A stretch of 42,427 nt of DNA from an uncultured Granulosicoccaceae bacterium (GTDB lineage: Bacteria; Pseudomonadota; Gammaproteobacteria; Granulosicoccales; Granulosicoccaceae): contig CAKZUP010000048.1 in NCBI GenBank assembly GCA_937922945.1, positions 1 to 42,427 of the forward strand, written 5' to 3'. Position numbers and translations under genes: made by a program. Shown here piece after piece: positions 1 to 9,900 of the stretch. The first letter of the stretch is position 1, and each line of letters opens with the position of its first letter. The notes under the pieces are model-generated. The model was not told where the DNA came from. It was given only the letters and a program-made list of their open reading frames with translations, and did not search any database.

Positions 1-15
1 CTACTTTATTTAGCC

Positions 16-41
16 GAACAAAGCTCTGCAGAACAAAGCTC
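16..41. repeat. Two-copy 11-bp direct repeat at left edge
   Basis: The 11-mer gaacaaagctc occurs at 16-26 and 31-41, a 15-bp period. It lies just beyond the 3' end of the AEC transporter gene. No function is evident. Confidence 0.5.
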
Positions 42-106
42 CTCAGAAAAGTGTTCAGACCAATAACGTTCAGCCAAATCCGGTTAAGCGAAATAATCGT
101 TCTAGC

Positions 107-1048
107 TTAACCAGATACCTTTGCTAAGTAGATAACCACCGTAATCGTGACCGTGGAGATTAGCGTAGAGATAACCACCATACTGAGCGCGCGCTCCACC
201 CAGACATCATACTGTTGTGCCAACACAAATACATTTGTTGCAGATGGCAATGATGCTAATAGAACCGCGGAATACAACCAGTAGTCGGGTACATCGGTGA
301 ACGTAGTTACCAGCACATACATCAGCGCCGGGTAAACGACAAGTTTGATCGGAACCAGATAGGTTAACTCTATGGGTATTCGCTTTAGTGGTCTTAATGC
401 TGCGGTAACACCCATTGCAAACAGCGCGCAAGGTGCTGCTGCTCCGGATAACATGGTGAGTATGCTTTCAACCGGCGTTGGCGGCACATATTGAAACCAC
501 GCACCCAACATGCCGGCAATGGTTGCCAGAATGAAGGGGTGGGTGACAATTTTCTTCAGAATTTCGAACAGTAGACGACGTTTGTTGGGTTTGTCATCGC
601 CACCGAACGACATGAGCATCGGGGCGAGCGTGAAATGCATGGTGTTGTCCAAACAGAATATCAACGCGACAGGTACCGCGGCCTCAGGGCCGAATGCGGC
701 TATTGCAACCGGTGGCCCCAAATAGCCGATATTGCCATAAGCGCCACAAAAACCCTGAATGGCACTGACCTTTATGGTTGCGCGCCGAACAACCCTGGCA
801 ATCAGGAAACACAGCATAAAAATGGCAAAGGCAACAAAGGTCGTTGTCGTTAGAAACGCTGCGTTGTTGAACTGTTCGAACGGTGTTCTGGAGAGCAGCA
901 GAAAAAACAGGGCTGGTAGTGAAATATAAACGATGAAAAAGTTTAACCAGGCAAGCCCGTCGACTGGAATTCTGCGTAATCTGCCACTGATGTAGCCCAA
1001 TGCGATAAGACCAAACAACGGCGCTGTGAGTCCTAGTATTTCAAGCAT
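107..1048 (-). CDS. AEC (auxin efflux carrier) family transporter
   Basis: This 313-residue integral membrane protein has about ten hydrophobic segments, in the two five-helix blocks typical of the AEC family. Family members export or exchange small carboxylates such as malate, malonate or auxin-like acids across the inner membrane. The N-terminal stretch LFGLIALGYISGR and the C-terminal segment with LASLPSATNVFVLAQQY fit the family, whose second half carries a conserved helix-breaking region. The length is normal. The gene is monocistronic in this window and divergent from the flavin reductase gene. The substrate cannot be read from the sequence. Confidence 0.85.
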   Translation of the reverse strand: MLEILGLTAPLFGLIALGYISGRLRRIPVDGLAWLNFFIVYISLPALFFLLLSRTPFEQFNNAAFLTTTTFVAFAIFMLCFLIARVVRRATIKVSAIQGFCGAYGNIGYLGPPVAIAAFGPEAAVPVALIFCLDNTMHFTLAPMLMSFGGDDKPNKRRLLFEILKKIVTHPFILATIAGMLGAWFQYVPPTPVESILTMLSGAAAPCALFAMGVTAALRPLKRIPIELTYLVPIKLVVYPALMYVLVTTFTDVPDYWLYSAVLLASLPSATNVFVLAQQYDVWVERALSMVVISTLISTVTITVVIYLAKVSG

Positions 1049-1214
1049 TTTTGTCAGTGCGATGGTGTTTGGAAAAAGTAGTCTGGAAAAATCGGCAGGC
1101 GTTTAAAGCTTAATACTATACTGTGGCGACGTGTTTGTCAGACGCCCTAAGAGCCTAAATCAACAAGGCTGCGTTTATCAACGTTTTCCAGTACTCTGCA
1201 TTCTAACGCCTGTT

Positions 1215-1220
1215 AAGGAG
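1215..1220 (+). promoter_or_regulatory. Ribosome binding site deciding the flavin reductase start
   Basis: AAGGAG at 1215-1220 is 5 nt before ATG 1226. A GTG at 1220 overlaps the site itself and so is unlikely to be the start. Confidence 0.75.
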
Positions 1221-1225
1221 TGTTC

Positions 1226-1885
1226 ATGCACTACGATCCTCGGCACGATGAGCGGCCGGTTCAATACGATCCATTTAAAAGCTGCACAGTCCCGCGTCCC
1301 ATTGGTTGGTTATCGACGGTTTCAACTCTGGGTGTTAACAATATAGCGCCATACAGTCAGTGGCAAAACTTAACGTTCGACCCTCCTATGGTCATGTTTG
1401 CCGCCAATGGGTACCCCGATGGTCGCAAAAAAGATACGGTGATCAATGCGGAAGAAACCGGCTGGTTTGTCTGGAATATGGCAACGTGGGAATTACGCGA
1501 CGCTGTTAACCGTTCAGCTCAGGCGTTCACTCCTGAGGTTGACGAATTTGCTGAAGCCGGTATTACCGGTATACCTTGTATCGATGCACCCGGTTTGCGC
1601 GTGGCTGAATCGCCGTGTCACTTCGAATGTCAGTATCTTTCTACTCAGCGCTTGAAGGGGAACAGCAATGTCGGTAATGTCGATGTCGTGTTTGGTGAAG
1701 TGGTTAGAATTCATGTAAACGACGATGCGCTTACCAGCGATGGGAAAATTGATATCCCTCGAATTAAGCCGATTGCGCGACTCGGTTATTATGATTACTG
1801 CGTGGTAGATAATGTGTTTGAGATGAAAATTCCGGGTGGCGGTGCTGCAGCTGATGGCCTGGAGGGAAAAACGCAGCAGAGCTAA
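1226..1885 (+). CDS. Flavin reductase family protein (FMN-binding split barrel)
   Basis: The product is a 219-residue cytoplasmic protein of the flavin reductase-like/RutF (DIM6/NTAB) family, which binds FMN and passes electrons from NAD(P)H. The start of the fold is visible as FKSCTVPRPIGWLSTVSTLG, which normally cradles the flavin phosphate, followed by NIAPYSQWQNLTFDPPMV. Residues near CHFECQYLST and VVFGEVVRIHV complete the barrel. ATG 1226 is chosen because AAGGAG ends 5 nt before it. The gene stands alone and is convergent with the aminotransferase gene. Some family members supply reduced flavin to a separate monooxygenase; none is adjacent, so the partner is unknown. Confidence 0.85.
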   Translation: MHYDPRHDERPVQYDPFKSCTVPRPIGWLSTVSTLGVNNIAPYSQWQNLTFDPPMVMFAANGYPDGRKKDTVINAEETGWFVWNMATWELRDAVNRSAQAFTPEVDEFAEAGITGIPCIDAPGLRVAESPCHFECQYLSTQRLKGNSNVGNVDVVFGEVVRIHVNDDALTSDGKIDIPRIKPIARLGYYDYCVVDNVFEMKIPGGGAAADGLEGKTQQS

Positions 1886-1917
1886 TAAGCGGATAAGCCA
1901 AGAGTGATTACGGTCAG

Positions 1918-3219
1918 TTACTGCCAGTTTTCAACCAACGCTTTAAACCCTTGGGTTGCATTTGATACGCGCGGCGCAAACTGCGAAACATGGCTAATAT
2001 CGAATTCATTTTTATGCGCACGATAATAATCAAGTGCCTCCGCGCCATCGTAATCGCAGGTAGAGAGCCGCAATAGCAACTGGTTGGGTGCTTCACCGAA
2101 TGCGGTGCCGGGTAGAACAACGATGCCTTCCTGCGTGATTAGCTGTTTGGCTAAATCTTCAGAGGTCACTGGTTGGTTGTTCTTTGCATTCGCAGCGAGT
2201 GCATTAAAATCCGGCCATACATAAAAGCCGCCTTGCGCATCAAAGCAAGCAATACCTGAACGTCTTAGTTCACCTGCAACAAATTGGGTCACGGCGGTGT
2301 GTATGGCCGTGCTATCGGTAATAAACGTTTCGATATCGTCGTGTCCGGCATAGGCATCAATTGCCGCAATTTGTATCGGTGCTGCAACACACGACCAGGT
2401 TTCACTGGCAACCCCCGACAAGGCATCGAATAAACCTTCTATAGCTTTTGGGATTATACCCACGCCCAAGCGCCAACCACCCAGTGATAGATGTTTTGAA
2501 AGCCCGGTAGTTACCACGGTATGATCGGGTGCAAACTCTGAAATCGATCGATAACCACCGTTAAACGTGAGTCGCCCGTAAATCTCATCTGCGATAATAC
2601 AGATGTTGTGTTTAATACAAACCTGTGCAATCTCTTGCATGCAATCGACAGGTATGGTCAGACCGGTCGGATTACTGGGGTAGTTTATTAACAGCTTTGT
2701 CGGATTCTGACCGGCTTTGCGAGAGCGTAAAATGGTTTGTTCAAGTTCGTTTGCGGAGAGTGAAAATCCGTTCTGTGACAAACTGGCTGAAACCGGAATA
2801 ACATTCTGGCCGAGCATGGCTGCCTGAGGTGCGTAACTGACCCATGAAGGAGTGGGTAACAACAGATCACCGGCTACGGTCATTTGAAGTGCGTAGATAA
2901 TTAGTTTGCTGCCCGGGGCCACCAGTACATCGACTCCATCGACATCTGTACCAAGCAACCGATGTTGATGCTTCGCAACAGCCGTTCTTAGCTCGGGTAG
3001 GCCAGCGACGGGCAAATAGGCTTTTTCATGAGCATGCTCTCTTACTGCGGTGATGAGTCTTGATGGTGCGGGAAAGGGCGCTTGCCCGAAGCCCATATGG
3101 TAGATCTCGCGACCTTCATCGCGCAATTGATTCACCAGCGCATCGGCAGCCAGTGTCGGGGACAAGGTAACCGCAGGCGTTAAGCTGACTTTCGGAGAGA
3201 TTCGCTGCATATTAGTCAC
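1918..3219 (-). CDS. Pyridoxal-phosphate class I/II aminotransferase
   Basis: This 433-residue fold-type I PLP enzyme has the aspartate-aminotransferase layout. The signatures are NYPSNPTG (Asn183, contacting PLP), DEIYGRLTF (Asp211 and Tyr214) and GLSKHLSLGGWRLG (Lys242 as the Schiff-base lysine). A C-terminal LRLSTCDYDG supplies the likely carboxylate-binding Arg. It should transfer an amino group between an amino acid and a 2-oxo acid in the cytosol; the substrate is not predictable. It is divergent from a LysR regulator across about 99 bp, a common arrangement for a regulator and its target. The C-terminus is slightly longer than in typical members. Confidence 0.85.
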   Translation of the reverse strand: MTNMQRISPKVSLTPAVTLSPTLAADALVNQLRDEGREIYHMGFGQAPFPAPSRLITAVREHAHEKAYLPVAGLPELRTAVAKHQHRLLGTDVDGVDVLVAPGSKLIIYALQMTVAGDLLLPTPSWVSYAPQAAMLGQNVIPVSASLSQNGFSLSANELEQTILRSRKAGQNPTKLLINYPSNPTGLTIPVDCMQEIAQVCIKHNICIIADEIYGRLTFNGGYRSISEFAPDHTVVTTGLSKHLSLGGWRLGVGIIPKAIEGLFDALSGVASETWSCVAAPIQIAAIDAYAGHDDIETFITDSTAIHTAVTQFVAGELRRSGIACFDAQGGFYVWPDFNALAANAKNNQPVTSEDLAKQLITQEGIVVLPGTAFGEAPNQLLLRLSTCDYDGAEALDYYRAHKNEFDISHVSQFAPRVSNATQGFKALVENWQ

Positions 3220-3246
3220 CGTTTTGCTTCTGAATGGTCGATCTTC

Positions 3247-3263
3247 ATAAATTAGCGCTTTAT
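3247..3263. promoter_or_regulatory. Inverted repeat in the divergent aminotransferase/LysR intergenic region
   Basis: ATAAA-N7-TTTAT forms a 5-bp inverted repeat in the 99-bp gap between the two divergent genes. That is where a LysR protein would bind, but the classic T-N11-A box is not exact. Confidence 0.25.
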
Positions 3264-3318
3264 CACCGGCTCGAAAAGTAGTAAAAACTCAACAGTCCGT
3301 CACTTTAAGTTATAGATC

Positions 3319-4218
3319 ATGCTGCAGTCGTTACCACCACTCAATGCCGTGCGGGTGTTTGATGTCGTCGTTAAGACTGGTTCTCTAAGTTCTGCATCAA
3401 GAGAATTGTGCATCAGTCACAGTGCTGTTAGTAAGCACATGAGCAATCTGGAGCGCTTCCTGAACTGTGAATTGATGACAAGAGGAAAATCGGGTATTGG
3501 TCTGACGCCTGCGGGTCTGAAATTTTATGAGCGAATTGGCCCTGCGCTCAGTGAAATACGCCGCGCATCAATGGATGCGCAAACCTTGGCCCAAGGTGTA
3601 AGCGTGTTAAAGATCTCAGCGCCGGCGAGTATATCCGTGAAGTGGCTCGCGCCTCGTTTATCGGATTTTCAGTCACAGAACGCAGGTATTGTTGTTGATC
3701 TATCCATCTCTGATGTTTGCCCTGATTTTTTTACCAGCGACCTGGATGCTGCTGTAGTACCAATGTCGTTGACGTTGGCCCCGCCAAGTTGGCATCGATT
3801 GTTTGATGAAATCATTATTCCGGTCGGCAGCCCGACGGTTGCAAGTCGGTACAGCGGTAGTTCGCTTTCTGACATACTGAATCTACCCTTGATACATACT
3901 AATTCACGCGCCGATCTGTGGGAGCGTTGGTGTGTTGATAATGAAATTGAGCGATCGAAACCGCAAAGTATCGCCGCAGGCTTCGGCTTTCAGGACTTTT
4001 ATCTTGCGATTGCCGCTGCTATCGCAGATTTAGGCGTGGCGCTTGTGCCTGCCTTTTTGGTTACTGACAGTTTGCAAAGTGGCGAGCTATGCCACCTGGG
4101 AGGTAGCCAACTCGAAACCGATCATGCTTACTGGCTTGCGACCAGAGCAGGAAGTGAACCGACGCATGCGTTAAATACATTAATAGGTTGGTTAGAGCAG
4201 GAATTAGCGTTGATATAA
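3319..4218 (+). CDS. LysR-family transcriptional regulator
   Basis: This is a 299-residue LysR protein of the GcvA-like subgroup. Residues about 5-65 form the winged helix-turn-helix (LPPLNAVRVFDVVVKTGSLS, then HSAVSKHMSNLERFL). A substrate-binding domain begins near residue 90 with LKISAPASISVKWLAPRL and runs to the C-terminus. Length is normal for the family. It is transcribed away from the aminotransferase gene 99 bp upstream, so it probably regulates that gene and itself. The inducer is unknown. Confidence 0.9.
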   Translation: MLQSLPPLNAVRVFDVVVKTGSLSSASRELCISHSAVSKHMSNLERFLNCELMTRGKSGIGLTPAGLKFYERIGPALSEIRRASMDAQTLAQGVSVLKISAPASISVKWLAPRLSDFQSQNAGIVVDLSISDVCPDFFTSDLDAAVVPMSLTLAPPSWHRLFDEIIIPVGSPTVASRYSGSSLSDILNLPLIHTNSRADLWERWCVDNEIERSKPQSIAAGFGFQDFYLAIAAAIADLGVALVPAFLVTDSLQSGELCHLGGSQLETDHAYWLATRAGSEPTHALNTLIGWLEQELALI

Positions 4219-4283
4219 CCGTGTCGCTATTTCAGGTTTTGTCCCTGTTCAATGTCAAATCAGTAACTTAGCAACCATTTTCC

Positions 4284-4298
4284 GGAACTTTTTGTTCC
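4284..4298. promoter_or_regulatory. Small inverted repeat upstream of the Tat-protein gene
   Basis: GGAAC-ttttt-GTTCC is a perfect 5-bp inverted repeat 54 nt before ATG 4352. It could be an operator half-site pair or chance; there is no T-tract for a terminator. Confidence 0.25.
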
Positions 4299-4351
4299 AA
4301 CCTTCAGACCATATAATGTTTAGCAACGTATAAAGAGTAAAGGAGCAACAA

Positions 4352-4831
4352 ATGAGCGATTTTCAATTTACGCGTCGGCGTTTTCTTGCCACCTCGGGTG
4401 CAGCCTTAGCCGCAGGCATGACTAACCCAGCTTACTCGGCGAATATAGCGCCAACTCGATCAATGCGTGGCGGGTCGAACAATTACTTACCCGATGCGCC
4501 TGTGGTTGAGCGAATAGGCGGCGGTGGGTTCTGGATGACCGGTACAGTTCGTCGCGCGGGTGATGGGGCTCCGCTGGCAAATCAGCGTATTCAAATTTGG
4601 GCACATACCACAGAAGGCCACGAGCGCGATCAACGCAGCCATGGTGCTACATTAACGGATGAAAACGGTGAATTTAAACTGGAGATGCCGCAAATTGTGC
4701 CGGCCTTTGGTCAGGCACATGGGCATCTTGCCTACGATAGCGAGGAATTTAAAACCGTGTTCCTGCGACCTGTAATGTCTAGTCCCAAGGATAAAACGCT
4801 GAGTGCGCACTTTGTGCTAACACCTGCGTAG
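4352..4831 (+). CDS. Tat-exported intradiol-dioxygenase-like beta-sandwich protein
   Basis: This 159-residue protein begins with a clear twin-arginine signal: TRRRFLA at residues 7-13, then a short Ala/Gly hydrophobic stretch ending near AYSA (27-30). The mature part (about 50-159) resembles the core of intradiol ring-cleavage dioxygenases and related prealbumin-like sandwiches (GTVRRAGDGAPLANQRIQIW, TDENGEFKLEMP, then HGHLAYDSEEFKTVFLRP). It is shorter than true catechol dioxygenases, and I cannot find the full Tyr/Tyr/His/His iron set, so catalysis is unproven. Tat export implies that it folds, possibly with a cofactor, before leaving the cytoplasm. A strong AAAGGAG 6 nt before ATG fixes the start. 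The next gene, on the same strand, encodes a haem membrane protein. Confidence 0.75.
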   Translation: MSDFQFTRRRFLATSGAALAAGMTNPAYSANIAPTRSMRGGSNNYLPDAPVVERIGGGGFWMTGTVRRAGDGAPLANQRIQIWAHTTEGHERDQRSHGATLTDENGEFKLEMPQIVPAFGQAHGHLAYDSEEFKTVFLRPVMSSPKDKTLSAHFVLTPA

Positions 4832-4926
4832 TAATAGAAATCAATCGCCTTGCTTGTACCATCGACAGAGCACAAACAATCGACACACAGTGAAGGCTAC
4901 GTTTTGTTTGCAGTGACCAAAAAATT

Positions 4927-4944
4927 GGCTGACACGGCTGACAC
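4927..4944. repeat. Two-copy 9-bp tandem repeat
   Basis: ggctgacac occurs twice head to tail (4927-4935, 4936-4944), 30 nt before the start of the ferric-reductase-like gene. Confidence 0.45.
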
Positions 4945-4974
4945 CATACTCTGGGGCTGGGGTAACCACAAAGC

Positions 4975-5583
4975 ATGAAGCAGTCAACTTGGCTGCGAGC
5001 AAGCTCTATCTGGGCTATTGTTCTACTGGTCTGTATAGTGCCGTTGGTCGTTGCTGCGAACAGTCCGCTGCTTGAATGGCGGCAACCCGTGTATATCGTT
5101 GCTGGATTCACCGGTGCGATGGCGTTGTCTTTGATGCTCCTGCAGCCGCTGTTCGTGCTTGGACTGCTGCCGTCTCTATCCTCTGTTCGTAACCGCGATG
5201 CGCATCTTGCAATTGGATTTGCACTAATCGTGCTTGTTCTCTTGCATGTGGTCGGACTCTGGATAACCAGTCCACCCGATGTCATTGACGCACTGCTGTT
5301 CAGATCTGCTACGCCGTTTTCCATTTGGGGCGTTATCGCAATGTGGAGTCTTTTGCTCACGGCAGGCTTCGTTTTACTGCGTCGTCGAATCCGTTTGCGA
5401 GCGCCTGCTTGGCGGCTCAGTCATCGCTTGTTGGCCGCGCTTACTGTGATCGGCACTGTCTTGCATGCCATGATGATCGACGGCACAATGGGGTTGATTT
5501 CGAAATCCATCGTGTGCGCACTGCTTCTTATTGCGCTGTTGTTAGCTTTATTTTTACGTCGAGTTGTGTTCTTATCACGTTAG
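4975..5583 (+). CDS. Ferric-reductase-like haem-b transmembrane protein
   Basis: This 202-residue membrane protein has about six hydrophobic helices. Two histidine pairs, His77/His91 and His150/His164, each have 13 residues between them on predicted helices. That is the spacing that ligates two b-haems in ferric reductase/NADPH-oxidase-like domains and in MsrQ/YedZ. No FAD or NAD(P)H domain is attached, so it is a bare electron conduit. An upstream in-frame stop at 4963 bounds the start. It follows the Tat-exported protein gene by 143 bp; by analogy with MsrPQ it may exchange electrons with that periplasmic protein, but the partner here is not MsrP-like. The analogy is inference. Confidence 0.8.
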   Translation: MKQSTWLRASSIWAIVLLVCIVPLVVAANSPLLEWRQPVYIVAGFTGAMALSLMLLQPLFVLGLLPSLSSVRNRDAHLAIGFALIVLVLLHVVGLWITSPPDVIDALLFRSATPFSIWGVIAMWSLLLTAGFVLLRRRIRLRAPAWRLSHRLLAALTVIGTVLHAMMIDGTMGLISKSIVCALLLIALLLALFLRRVVFLSR

Positions 5584-5648
5584 AAACTGCAGGATGAGTT
5601 CTGCGGTGACAATATGGCCGGATAACACACCGCAGTGGCTAACAGGGC

Positions 5649-6521
5649 ATGAGTATGACCTCAAATTATCAAATGAATTCTGATGCATCGAAGCAGTCGG
5701 TAGCGTCGCTGTATCGTGAGCAAGGGTTTCTATTCCCGGTAGATGTGTTGAGCGAGGCAGAGGCCAAAGAGCTCCTTGACGATCTTGAAGCTGCCGAACA
5801 AGAATTGGCGGGTGATGAAGAAAAACTATCGATTCTCAAAGCCTATCCCGATCGTGTACTGCCATCTTTTGATAAGTTAACCCGCAATCCTATTATTCTT
5901 GATCACGTTACTCGCATTCTTGGCCCTGACTTAATGGTTTGGAGTGCAAGTATTTTCGACAAGTCTGCGCGCAGTGAAAAAATAGTCAGTTGGCATCAAG
6001 ACCTCACGTACTGGGGGCTGGACACCGATGATGAAGTCACTGTGTGGGTGGCGCTATCACCTGTGACACAAGCCAGCGGATGCATGTACTTTGTACCCGG
6101 CAGCCATAAGGAAAAAGCAGTTCCTCACAAAGACACCTTTGCCGAGAACAATCTACTCAGCCGTGGACAAGAAATAACGGTGGATGTGGCTGAGGGGGAA
6201 GGTATCCCGGTTGAACTGCGTCCTGGGCAAGCCTCTTTTCATCATGGGCATCTGTTTCATTCATCGGGGCCGAATCATACCGACAAACGTCGCACTGCAC
6301 CGGCAATTCGTTTTATCAAAGCCTCTGTAAAGCAAGCTGGTGGCGAGAAGCCGCTGGTTTCCCACGTGCATGGTACAGATGAATTCGGGCATTACGATAT
6401 AGCCGACACGCCTCATGGGCGTTTGCTTCAATCCGATTTTGAGCGATGTAAAAAAGATGCTGAGGTACGCAGAAAAATTCTTTACGCCGGTGCAGAGAAG
6501 CCATCTGGTACACGCTACTAA
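5649..6521 (+). CDS. Phytanoyl-CoA dioxygenase (PhyH) family oxygenase
   Basis: The 290-residue protein is a non-haem Fe(II)/2-oxoglutarate oxygenase of the PhyH family. The facial triad is visible as His116 and Asp118 in SWHQDLTYW and His204 in HLFHSSGPN. The Arg pair at 214-215 would bind 2-oxoglutarate. Family members hydroxylate acyl-CoAs, amino acids (EctD) or phosphonates, so the substrate is open. It lies 65 bp after the haem membrane protein on the same strand and may be cotranscribed. ATG 5649 is the first start; ATG 5655 is also possible. Confidence 0.88.
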   Translation: MSMTSNYQMNSDASKQSVASLYREQGFLFPVDVLSEAEAKELLDDLEAAEQELAGDEEKLSILKAYPDRVLPSFDKLTRNPIILDHVTRILGPDLMVWSASIFDKSARSEKIVSWHQDLTYWGLDTDDEVTVWVALSPVTQASGCMYFVPGSHKEKAVPHKDTFAENNLLSRGQEITVDVAEGEGIPVELRPGQASFHHGHLFHSSGPNHTDKRRTAPAIRFIKASVKQAGGEKPLVSHVHGTDEFGHYDIADTPHGRLLQSDFERCKKDAEVRRKILYAGAEKPSGTRY

Positions 6522-6909
6522 CACAAGCTACTAATGCTCGTTCCAACTTAGGTCGCTCACATGATTACTGGCTTGCAGCCGTAGCTCGACGGAGTTAGCT
6601 AAAAAAGCTCCTGATCAATGTAACACTCTATTGTTCGCACTTATGTGTTGTTCACACAAGAAGTGGGTTACTCGCTCTTTAAAAATCATGGCATTTGCGC
6701 TGTTACGTGATCTGGTAAAAAGATCCGAGTGGCATGTAACTGTTTTGTAAAGTCGCCTTCTGCCGATCTATGCAGGAGCAAAGTCGATTTCAGATATTGG
6801 CTATCTTTAGACACGCTATTTTAGACACGCTATTTTAGACAAAATGAGAAACAAAAAGCCTGTTGTAAGCCTTGGCGGCTTGGCAACGTTATAGTGGACC
6901 AGGCAACGA
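6522..6909. other. 388-bp intergenic region before the c-di-GMP gene
   Basis: No gene is visible. The region holds weak short inverted repeats (GATCT...AGATC near 6710-6726), a boxA-like tcgctctttaaaaatc near 6672-6687 without any rRNA nearby, and a 14-bp tandem repeat at 6807-6840. I see no convincing sigma-70 promoter. Confidence 0.5.
6807..6840. repeat. 14-bp tandem repeat, 2.4 copies
   Basis: The unit ttagacacgctatt occurs at 6807-6820 and 6821-6834, followed by a partial ttagac to 6840. It ends 69 nt before the GGDEF/EAL start and duplicates a TATTTT hexamer, so a copy-number change could alter promoter spacing. Confidence 0.85.
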
Positions 6910-9900
6910 ATGAGCTCTGCGGATAAACCAGAACAAGAAGCGCTTCACAAGTGCACTGTATCGCACTTGCCTGAATCATTGCGTGCGTGTGCCCATGTAT
7001 TGCCATCGTATCTTACCGACACTGCGATGTGCCATTTGGTCTATTACCCTTCGATATTTGAGGATGCAGTTGACTACATAGCGCAAATTTCAGCTCAACC
7101 AGAGAAAGCGGCGCTGATGACTTTCGATATGAGTTGGTCGCCGGATGAACTTGTACAGCTTGTCAGCCATGCCAGAGCTGTGCACGAGTATCTGCATATA
7201 GTGATAGTTAAATCGGTTGCGAATACCGACAAATTATCGATTGAGCAACAGGACGATGTCGGCAAACAAGTATTGGAAGCTGGAGCTGATGAGTTAATCG
7301 TAATTAACCAACAACTGGAGGCGTTGACGCCAAATTTCGTTCTAAGCAATAGCGCGCCGATAGCAGGCCAGCATAGCGTAGACTCTATTGACTGGAGTAA
7401 TGTCATTCAGGTTATAGCCAATAACGCTAAAGGCGCTGTGACAATTAAGTCGCTTGATCATCGATTTCTTTTTGTTAACAGTGTATTTCTAAAATTCAGC
7501 GGGCTAACTGAGCGCGATGTGCTGGGTAAGGATGACCTGGAAATGGGCATATCACCTGAATTTGTTCTGGGAAATAAATCAGATAACTTTCGCGGTACGT
7601 GGAAGCTCGATAACGATGCTGTACGTGGCGGAAAGTCTGTCACGGTTTACGAAAGTTCAACGCAATATAGTCCCAATCAAGCACGTCTAATGCGCACAAC
7701 TAGAACACCTCTATGCAATTCAGTGGGTGAAGTAAGTCAGTTACTGGTTCAGTCTGAAGATATAACCAAACAAAGCAGAATTGAACACGATCTCGATTCG
7801 TTAACCAAGATTATGGAAGGTATGGTAAACCAACCAGATCTGATTTCAATTTTCAATAATGTGACCATGGGGTTGAGAAAAGTGACGGGCGCCGACTATT
7901 GTTATTTATCTCAGGTTAATAACAACACAGGGTACCTGGAAACCGTGGCTAGTGCAGGCCCGATGGCGAGACTCAATATCATTAAACATCGCAAAGGTCA
8001 GGGTGTTGCTGGAACGGCGTGGAAGAGTAAAAAACTCTATGTGGCGGTAGACTACCAGCAAGATGAACATCGGCTGGCTGCTGTTTCTGAAACGAAACAA
8101 GCATGCGGTATCCCGCTTTTAGTCAACGGGGAAGTACAAGGGGTGATGGGCGTTGCTTATAAGAATTACTACCCCAATATCCGAGACGATTTACCGATTA
8201 TAACCAAGTACGCACAACTATCGGTTGTCGTACTAGAGCATATGCTGCTGAGCAAAAAAAATCAGGAGGAAATAAGGCGAACTGAAGCGGTTACCAGTGT
8301 AGGGCAAAAACTGGATTCCGCAGATGATCTTCAAGTTTTGCTTGATAAAGCCTGCATTAATTGTATCTCTGCGTTTGATGCTGTGAAAGTGCATGTTCTT
8401 GAGTACAAAGATCAACGATTCAAGAGTATGTCGGCTTGGGAACTCATAGACGGAAAAGCGTGTGCAGTGGAAGAAATAGATAGTGACACTCTGCGTCAGA
8501 GTGTGTGTCAATGGTGTATGGATAACCTGGAATTGGCCACAGTGCCTGAAAACTATGATGACCCACGAGAGACCGATGAAATACACAAACTGAGACGCTT
8601 GTTAAAACGTGGCGCAACTGTTGTTGTACCTTTAGCTCAGGCGAATGAACCTTATGGTTGCCTGGTAATTCAGCGCGAGCGCGGCGCCGGTGATTTCACA
8701 GCGCATGATATTAACCTGCTTAAACATCTAGGTTCGCAGCTGTACAACGCGATTCGTAGAGTTGAGCTTATCGATCAAGTTCTGTATCGAGCAAATCATG
8801 ATTTGCTCACCGGGTTATTTAACCGTTCCTTTTTTGAGCATCAGCTTTCGGAAAAAATAAGTCAGGGGAGACATCAATCTAAGCCGTTTATGCTGCTTTT
8901 TATCGATCTTGATGGTTTTAAGGCTGTAAATGACACATTTGGCCACGGTAGCGGCGATGAACTGTTGATAGAACTGGCAAAACGCTTCAAAGGTTATTTT
9001 CATTCCGGTAGCTCTGTTGCTCGAATTGGCGGAGATGAGTTCGGCATCATTGTTGATGATCTGGATAGCATTAAGCGTGAGCAAGGCACGATTGAGAATT
9101 TCCTGCAAGGTGTTGTAGAACTGGTTGAACAAGAATTCATCATCGGGGAGTTCTCTGCACGAGTAAGTTCAAGTATTGGCGTGAGCAACTACCCGGAGGA
9201 CGGCAACGATCCAATAGCACTTTTGAAATTTGCAGATATTGCAATGTATGAAGTAAAGCATTGCCTAAAGGGTGCTTACCGTATTTATGATGGTGAGCTG
9301 GGTAAGCTATATGACGAACGAATCCAATTAGAGTCTCAGCTGGCTCGTGCAATAAATAATAAAGAGCTGCGCCTTTTCTATCAGCCGAAAGTCAGCTGCT
9401 TAACGGGCAGGGTGGAAGGAGTTGAAGCGCTTATACGGTGGCAACATCCTAAACGAGGTTTGCTGTCACCCTATCACTTTATAACGATGGCCGAGGAGTC
9501 TGGCCTTATTGTTGATATTGGCAATTGGGTAATTACTGAAGCTATCAGGCAATTATCGGTATGGACCCAATCCTCGCGTGACATATCCATTGCAGTTAAC
9601 GTTGCTGCGCCTCAGCTTGCGAATAGTAATTTTGCAGAAATGCTATTACAAAAAATTGAAATTGGCGAGGTGCGTCCCAGTTCGCTAGAACTGGAGGTCA
9701 CAGAAAGTGTTGTCATGAATGATATAGGCAGTGTTCAAAGACAATTGGAATTGCTCAAGCAGCAGGAAATAAGCATTGCGATAGATGATTTTGGAACAGG
9801 CTACTCGTCACTGCGCTATTTGAAAGATTTACCACTGGATATTCTGAAAATTGACAAGTCGTTCATTGATAATTTATGTGATGGAGAAAAATACCAGTCT

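Noticed and set aside
1117..1122. TATACT as a -10 box for the flavin reductase gene
   Set aside because: No -35-like hexamer at a usable distance.
6672..6687. boxA-like tcgctctttaaaaatc resembling rRNA antitermination leaders
   Set aside because: No rRNA or tRNA follows; a single short match is not enough.
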